Assembly: GCA_964528315.1 (NCBI GenBank)
Contig: CAZGRO010000059.1
Span: forward strand, 1-9,416
DNA length: 9,416 bases
Direction of reading: 5' to 3'
Source: JALHTG01 sp964528315
Lineage (GTDB): Archaea > Thermoproteota > Bathyarchaeia > 40CM-2-53-6 > JALHTG01
The notes beneath the pieces were generated by a model that had not been told where the DNA came from, searched no databases, and saw only the letters and a program-made list of their open reading frames with translations. Position 1 is the stretch's first letter, and each line of letters begins with the position of its first letter. Positions 6,780-9,416 of the stretch are shown piece after piece. The position numbers and the translations under genes were made by a program.

Positions 6780-6800
6780 GGAGAGAACATGCCTCTCTCC
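6780..6800. promoter_or_regulatory. Perfect 7-bp inverted repeat before wecC, possible operator
   Basis: The arms GGAGAGA and TCTCTCC pair perfectly around the 7-base centre ACATGCC. It begins just after the TATA-like repeats and ends immediately before the ribosome site, where a bound protein would block initiation. If transcription starts farther upstream, the same bases could form an RNA hairpin next to the ribosome site. No regulator family can be named from it. Confidence 0.42.
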
Positions 6801-6807
6801 TAGGAGG
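6801..6807 (+). promoter_or_regulatory. Ribosome-binding site deciding the TTG start of wecC
   Basis: TAGGAGG contains a full AGGAGG core 8 bases before the TTG at 6816. The next in-frame ATG (6825) would be 17 bases away, too far, so the TTG start is supported. Confidence 0.65.
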
Positions 6808-6815
6808 CTTGCTGT

Positions 6816-8198
6816 TTGGTCAATATGTTGGATGATTCACCAGAAGACCTGAAAAAGCAGCTAACGAAAGGCAACATCACCGTATCTGTTATCGGATTGG
6901 GATGGATGGGGCTGCCAACAGCATGTCTCCTGGCGGAAGCTGGCGCCAAGGTTATCGGGGTCGACATAAACCCCAGTGTCGTAGAAAGACTCAATCAAGG
7001 AAACTCTCACTTGGACGAGCCAGGCCTTGAACGACTCGTGAAGAGGCATATGCGTACAGGAAAGCTGAACGCAACAACCAAGATAGAGGAAGCATGCTCC
7101 GAAAGCGACGCAATAATCATAGTCGTCCCAACATTGATCGATCAGTCGAAGAGGCCCGACTATTCAGCGGTTGAGAATGTGTGCAAGGAAATCGGCAAGG
7201 GAATTCGCAAAGGATCCTTGGTCATATTCACTGGGACATGTGGACCCGGCGTTACCGAAAGGATCGCAAGTAATGTTTTGGAGAAGCACTCAGGGCTCAG
7301 GGCAGGAGAGGATTTCGGTGTTGGATACAGCCCAATAAGAGCTATGGGCGGAAGAGCCCTGATAGATCTTGAGAGCTACAACAGAGTGGTGGCAGGCATT
7401 GATAAGAGAAGCCTCGAGTCAACCTGCACGATCATTTCCTCAATAACCAAAGGTGAATTGATCAAAGTTCGAAATATCAAGACGGCCGAAGCAACCAAGC
7501 TTTTCGAAACGATCTACAGAGATGTGAACATTGGGCTCGCCAACGAGTTCGCAACCTTCTGCGAAGACTCCGGGATAGACTACATGGAGGCGATGGCCGC
7601 GGCTAACTCCCAGCCATATTCCCACCTTCACATTCCAGGCGTAGGAGTCGGCGGCCACTGTCTACCAGTGTATCCGTACATGTTGCTGGAAGAGGCAAGA
7701 TCCCAAGGAGTTAAGCTCAGGATTGTGAAGACATCCCGGCTGACGAATGAGGATATGCCTAGGCATGTTGCGGGTTTAGCGGCCAACGGGTTAAGATCTG
7801 TTGGAAAGACCTTGAGAAGGGCAAAGATAACCGTTCTCGGGATCTCGTACAGGCCAAATGTGAAAGAGACTCGATACTCGCCTTCTTTGGAGTTGATCTC
7901 GCTTCTCAAGAGAAGAGGTGCTAGGGTCACAGTTTACGATCCCAAGTTCTCCTGTGAGGAGATAGGTAACTTGGGATACCATGCGGAGCCGACATCGAAG
8001 AAGGCGGTGGAGAAGGCTGACTGTGTGATAGTTGCGGTGGCTCATGACGAGTTCAAGCGGCTGGACGCTCGAGAGTTGACTGCTTTGATGGGGCGATCCC
8101 CGGTCATTGTGGATTGTGCTCATCTGATGGATTCAGCGCAGGTTGAGAGGAGCAGAGCGGTCTATCGGGGCGTTGGTAGAGGCGTGTGGACTAGGTAG
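6816..8198 (+). CDS. wecC: UDP-N-acetyl-D-mannosamine dehydrogenase (nucleotide-sugar dehydrogenase)
   Basis: NAD-dependent four-electron oxidation of a UDP-hexosamine (most likely UDP-ManNAc) to the uronic acid, supplying sugars for surface glycans; cytoplasmic. The N-terminal Rossmann domain starts VSVIGLGWMGLP (23-34) with an acidic NAD-ribose residue in GVDIN (48-52). The central helix holds KTAEATKLFET (222-232), with K228 matching the catalytic Lys. The active-site segment GVGVGGHCLPVYPY (275-288) contains the nucleophile C282. The C-terminal UDP-binding domain includes LGISYRPNVKETRYSP (341-356). At 460 aa it is of normal size. The loop usually reading SPER is YSPIRAMGG (171-179), lacking that Glu, so the exact substrate is open; UDP-GlcNAc or UDP-Glc dehydrogenase is the alternative. 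TTG is chosen from the AGGAGG 8 bases upstream. No 2-epimerase gene is in the window. Confidence 0.86.
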   Translation: MVNMLDDSPEDLKKQLTKGNITVSVIGLGWMGLPTACLLAEAGAKVIGVDINPSVVERLNQGNSHLDEPGLERLVKRHMRTGKLNATTKIEEACSESDAIIIVVPTLIDQSKRPDYSAVENVCKEIGKGIRKGSLVIFTGTCGPGVTERIASNVLEKHSGLRAGEDFGVGYSPIRAMGGRALIDLESYNRVVAGIDKRSLESTCTIISSITKGELIKVRNIKTAEATKLFETIYRDVNIGLANEFATFCEDSGIDYMEAMAAANSQPYSHLHIPGVGVGGHCLPVYPYMLLEEARSQGVKLRIVKTSRLTNEDMPRHVAGLAANGLRSVGKTLRRAKITVLGISYRPNVKETRYSPSLELISLLKRRGARVTVYDPKFSCEEIGNLGYHAEPTSKKAVEKADCVIVAVAHDEFKRLDARELTALMGRSPVIVDCAHLMDSAQVERSRAVYRGVGRGVWTR

Positions 8199-8212
8199 GG
8201 CTATGGAAAGAA

Positions 8213-8218
8213 GTATAT
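8213..8218 (+). promoter_or_regulatory. Possible TATA box of the Trm112-like gene
   Basis: GTATAT, preceded by the purine-rich GGAAAGAA that could act as a BRE, lies 33-38 bases before the ATG at 8251. This suggests the gene is transcribed separately from wecC, whose stop lies 52 bases upstream of the ATG. Confidence 0.45.
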
Positions 8219-8250
8219 GGCTTCACGCAACTGTATGAGCTAGGTGTGGG

Positions 8251-8529
8251 ATGTTGAAGAGATGGCTGATGGACATTCTTGCATGCCCAATTGACAAGCA
8301 TCATCCCCTTGAGCTTCACGTATTCGAGGAGAAGGAGGAGATAGTTGAAGGGCTTCTGGTATGCCCGAAATGTGACAGATTCTATCCGATAATCGAAGAG
8401 ATCCCGCACATGTTACCTGACGAGTTGAGAGAGAAATCTGAAGATGTGGAGTTCCTGAAGAAGTACAGGGAGAGGATTCCTGAGAAGATTCTTAATGAAG
8501 GAAAACCGTTCAATCTGAAGACAGCGTAG
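8251..8529 (+). CDS. Trm112-like zinc-binding protein
   Basis: Trm112 proteins are small zinc-binding activators that hold and stabilise several methyltransferases acting on tRNA, rRNA and release factors. The 92-aa protein begins MLKRWLMDILACPIDKHHPL, the typical Trm112 opening, followed by LLVCPKCDRFYPIIEEIPHMLPDELR (35-60), the CPxC and YPIxxxIPxMLP signature. Putative zinc ligands are C12, C38 and C41. D15 stands near where the fourth Cys of the yeast protein would be, so the site may be incomplete or non-zinc, as in other archaeal members. The last 30 residues are charged helix. The ATG has an AGGTG 4 bases upstream. Which methyltransferase it serves cannot be told; none is in the window, and a link to the glycan genes is not implied. 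Confidence 0.8.
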   Translation: MLKRWLMDILACPIDKHHPLELHVFEEKEEIVEGLLVCPKCDRFYPIIEEIPHMLPDELREKSEDVEFLKKYRERIPEKILNEGKPFNLKTA

Positions 8530-8579
8530 CGCGAATCCTAGCGCATGACGACTGTGTTTTGAAGTAGCTTCTCTCGCAC

Positions 8580-9407
8580 CTAGCGTTCTATCGTGGACCC
8601 AGCCAGAGTCACCATAGCCCGAAAGGCCTTGTAGATCTTGATGAAATCGTCCGAGGCGTACGTTACCACTCGTGGAGCTACCCGTTTTACGTCGGGAACC
8701 AGCTCAGCTGCGTCAGCCATGCCGGCATTCATGAGTTCGAGCCTTAGCTCAAATGGGGGCTTCAATTTGAACGGACGCATCTCGCTTCGCCTCTTAAGAG
8801 CTGAAATCGCTCCCTGCCTTATCATCTGCCTCGCCTTGTTTGGATGAACGCATTTGGCTGACCATCGACTCACCGCCTCCTTGACGGTCACCGTCTCCAC
8901 ATTGCCCAGAAGAGCCTTCGCCTCACTTGTTACAGCCGAATCCCCTGTGACGAGCACTATTGGGATGTTGAAGATGCCTGCGATGGCGGCGTTCATACCT
9001 GTCTCACCTAGTTCCTGGCCGTTGACCACGAAGCTGCTCACCGTCGCCCCAGAGTATGTGTGGTCAAGAATCCCATGCAAAGTGCCTCTCCTCGCGTGAT
9101 ATCCGACAAGAAAGGCTGCATCAAAGCCTTGGTCTATCCCCTGCATCATGCTCAGAGGCTTTGTTGAACCCGTTATCAGTCTAGCCTCTTCATGAAGCTC
9201 CTCCGGAATAAGGTTCCGCATAGTACCATGCGAATCGTTAACCACAACCTCCGAGGCACCTGCCTCGAATGCTCCCGAGACAGCCGCGTTGGCCTCACCA
9301 GTCATCAACCTCCTTGCCCGGTCATGCTCCTTTCCGTCACGTCTAGTATGTTCCTCGTGGACCACGCCAGAGATTCCTTCCAAATCAACGGAAATGAATA
9401 CCTTCAA
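8580..9407 (-). CDS. dppA: D-aminopeptidase, M55 family (DppA-like)
   Basis: Zinc peptidase of the M55 family; Bacillus DppA releases D-alanine from short D-amino-acid peptides and forms a decameric ring in the cytoplasm. Seen here: SVDLEG at 6-11 gives D8 and E10; NDSHG at 57-61 gives H60; GYHA at 102-105 gives H104; DHTYSG at 115-120 gives a His matching the proposed catalytic one; and GETGMNA at 134-140 has the conserved Glu. These agree with the Bacillus ligand set. The length of 275 aa is normal. The TTG at 9407 gives the standard family N-terminus MKVFISVDLEG; the frame stays open for the last 9 bases to the window edge, so a slightly earlier start cannot be excluded. Archaeal substrates are not known; no transporter gene is visible. 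It is convergent with the Trm112-like gene, 50 bases apart. Confidence 0.9.
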   Translation of the reverse strand: MKVFISVDLEGISGVVHEEHTRRDGKEHDRARRLMTGEANAAVSGAFEAGASEVVVNDSHGTMRNLIPEELHEEARLITGSTKPLSMMQGIDQGFDAAFLVGYHARRGTLHGILDHTYSGATVSSFVVNGQELGETGMNAAIAGIFNIPIVLVTGDSAVTSEAKALLGNVETVTVKEAVSRWSAKCVHPNKARQMIRQGAISALKRRSEMRPFKLKPPFELRLELMNAGMADAAELVPDVKRVAPRVVTYASDDFIKIYKAFRAMVTLAGSTIER

Positions 9408-9416
9408 CCATCCATC

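Noticed and set aside
7791..8123. Minus-strand open frame of 110 codons inside wecC
   Set aside because: Antisense to the conserved UDP-binding domain of the dehydrogenase; no motif or ribosome site.
8527..8571. Direct repeat TAGCGC and a GAAG/CTTC hairpin between the convergent Trm112-like and dppA genes
   Set aside because: The repeat is 6 bases and partly coding; the stem is 4 bp with no adjoining T-tract on either strand, so a terminator cannot be supported.

Overview
The window looks archaeal, most likely from a Thermoproteota/TACK-type lineage such as Bathyarchaeia or a relative. The evidence is a set of archaeal families: a TrmB-type regulator, a DUF123 GIY-YIG protein, a DUF354 protein, a eukaryote-like GlcNAc-1-phosphate transferase and an archaeal Trm112-like protein. 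Other archaeal traits are TATA-like boxes without bacterial -35/-10 pairs, frequent TTG/GTG starts and dense packing. The lineage is inference; no rRNA or tRNA is visible.

Left end (1-1336): arginine metabolism. The 5' part of an ornithine carbamoyltransferase gene (argF) runs off the left edge on the minus strand. It is divergent from a complete, canonical arginase gene (rocF type). The shared 192-base gap holds a perfect 7-bp inverted repeat. Arginase would yield ornithine, the substrate of the carbamoyltransferase.

Middle left (1506-2751): a TrmB-family sensor/regulator and a convergent DUF123 GIY-YIG nuclease-like gene, whose 3' ends overlap by 32 bases.

Centre and right (2973-8198): an envelope or glycoprotein sugar module. 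A plus-strand operon carries glmM (GlcN-6-P to GlcN-1-P), a GPT/MraY/WecA-type polyprenyl-phosphate GlcNAc-1-P transferase and a tightly coupled small two-helix membrane protein. It converges on a DUF354 GT-B-like gene, which is divergent from a UDP-N-acetylmannosamine dehydrogenase-like gene (wecC). Together they suggest synthesis of UDP-HexNAc, its oxidation to a uronic acid and the start of a lipid-linked glycan, as in archaeal N-glycosylation. A palindrome lies between a TATA-like element and the wecC start.

Right end (8251-9407): a Trm112-like zinc protein with its own promoter-like box, convergent with an M55 D-aminopeptidase (dppA) near the window edge.

I found no mobile element, CRISPR array, rRNA or tRNA. 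No gene-free stretch exceeds 300 bases. The least explained items are the small membrane protein coupled to the GlcNAc-1-P transferase, the atypical SPIR motif in the dehydrogenase and the two intergenic palindromes.
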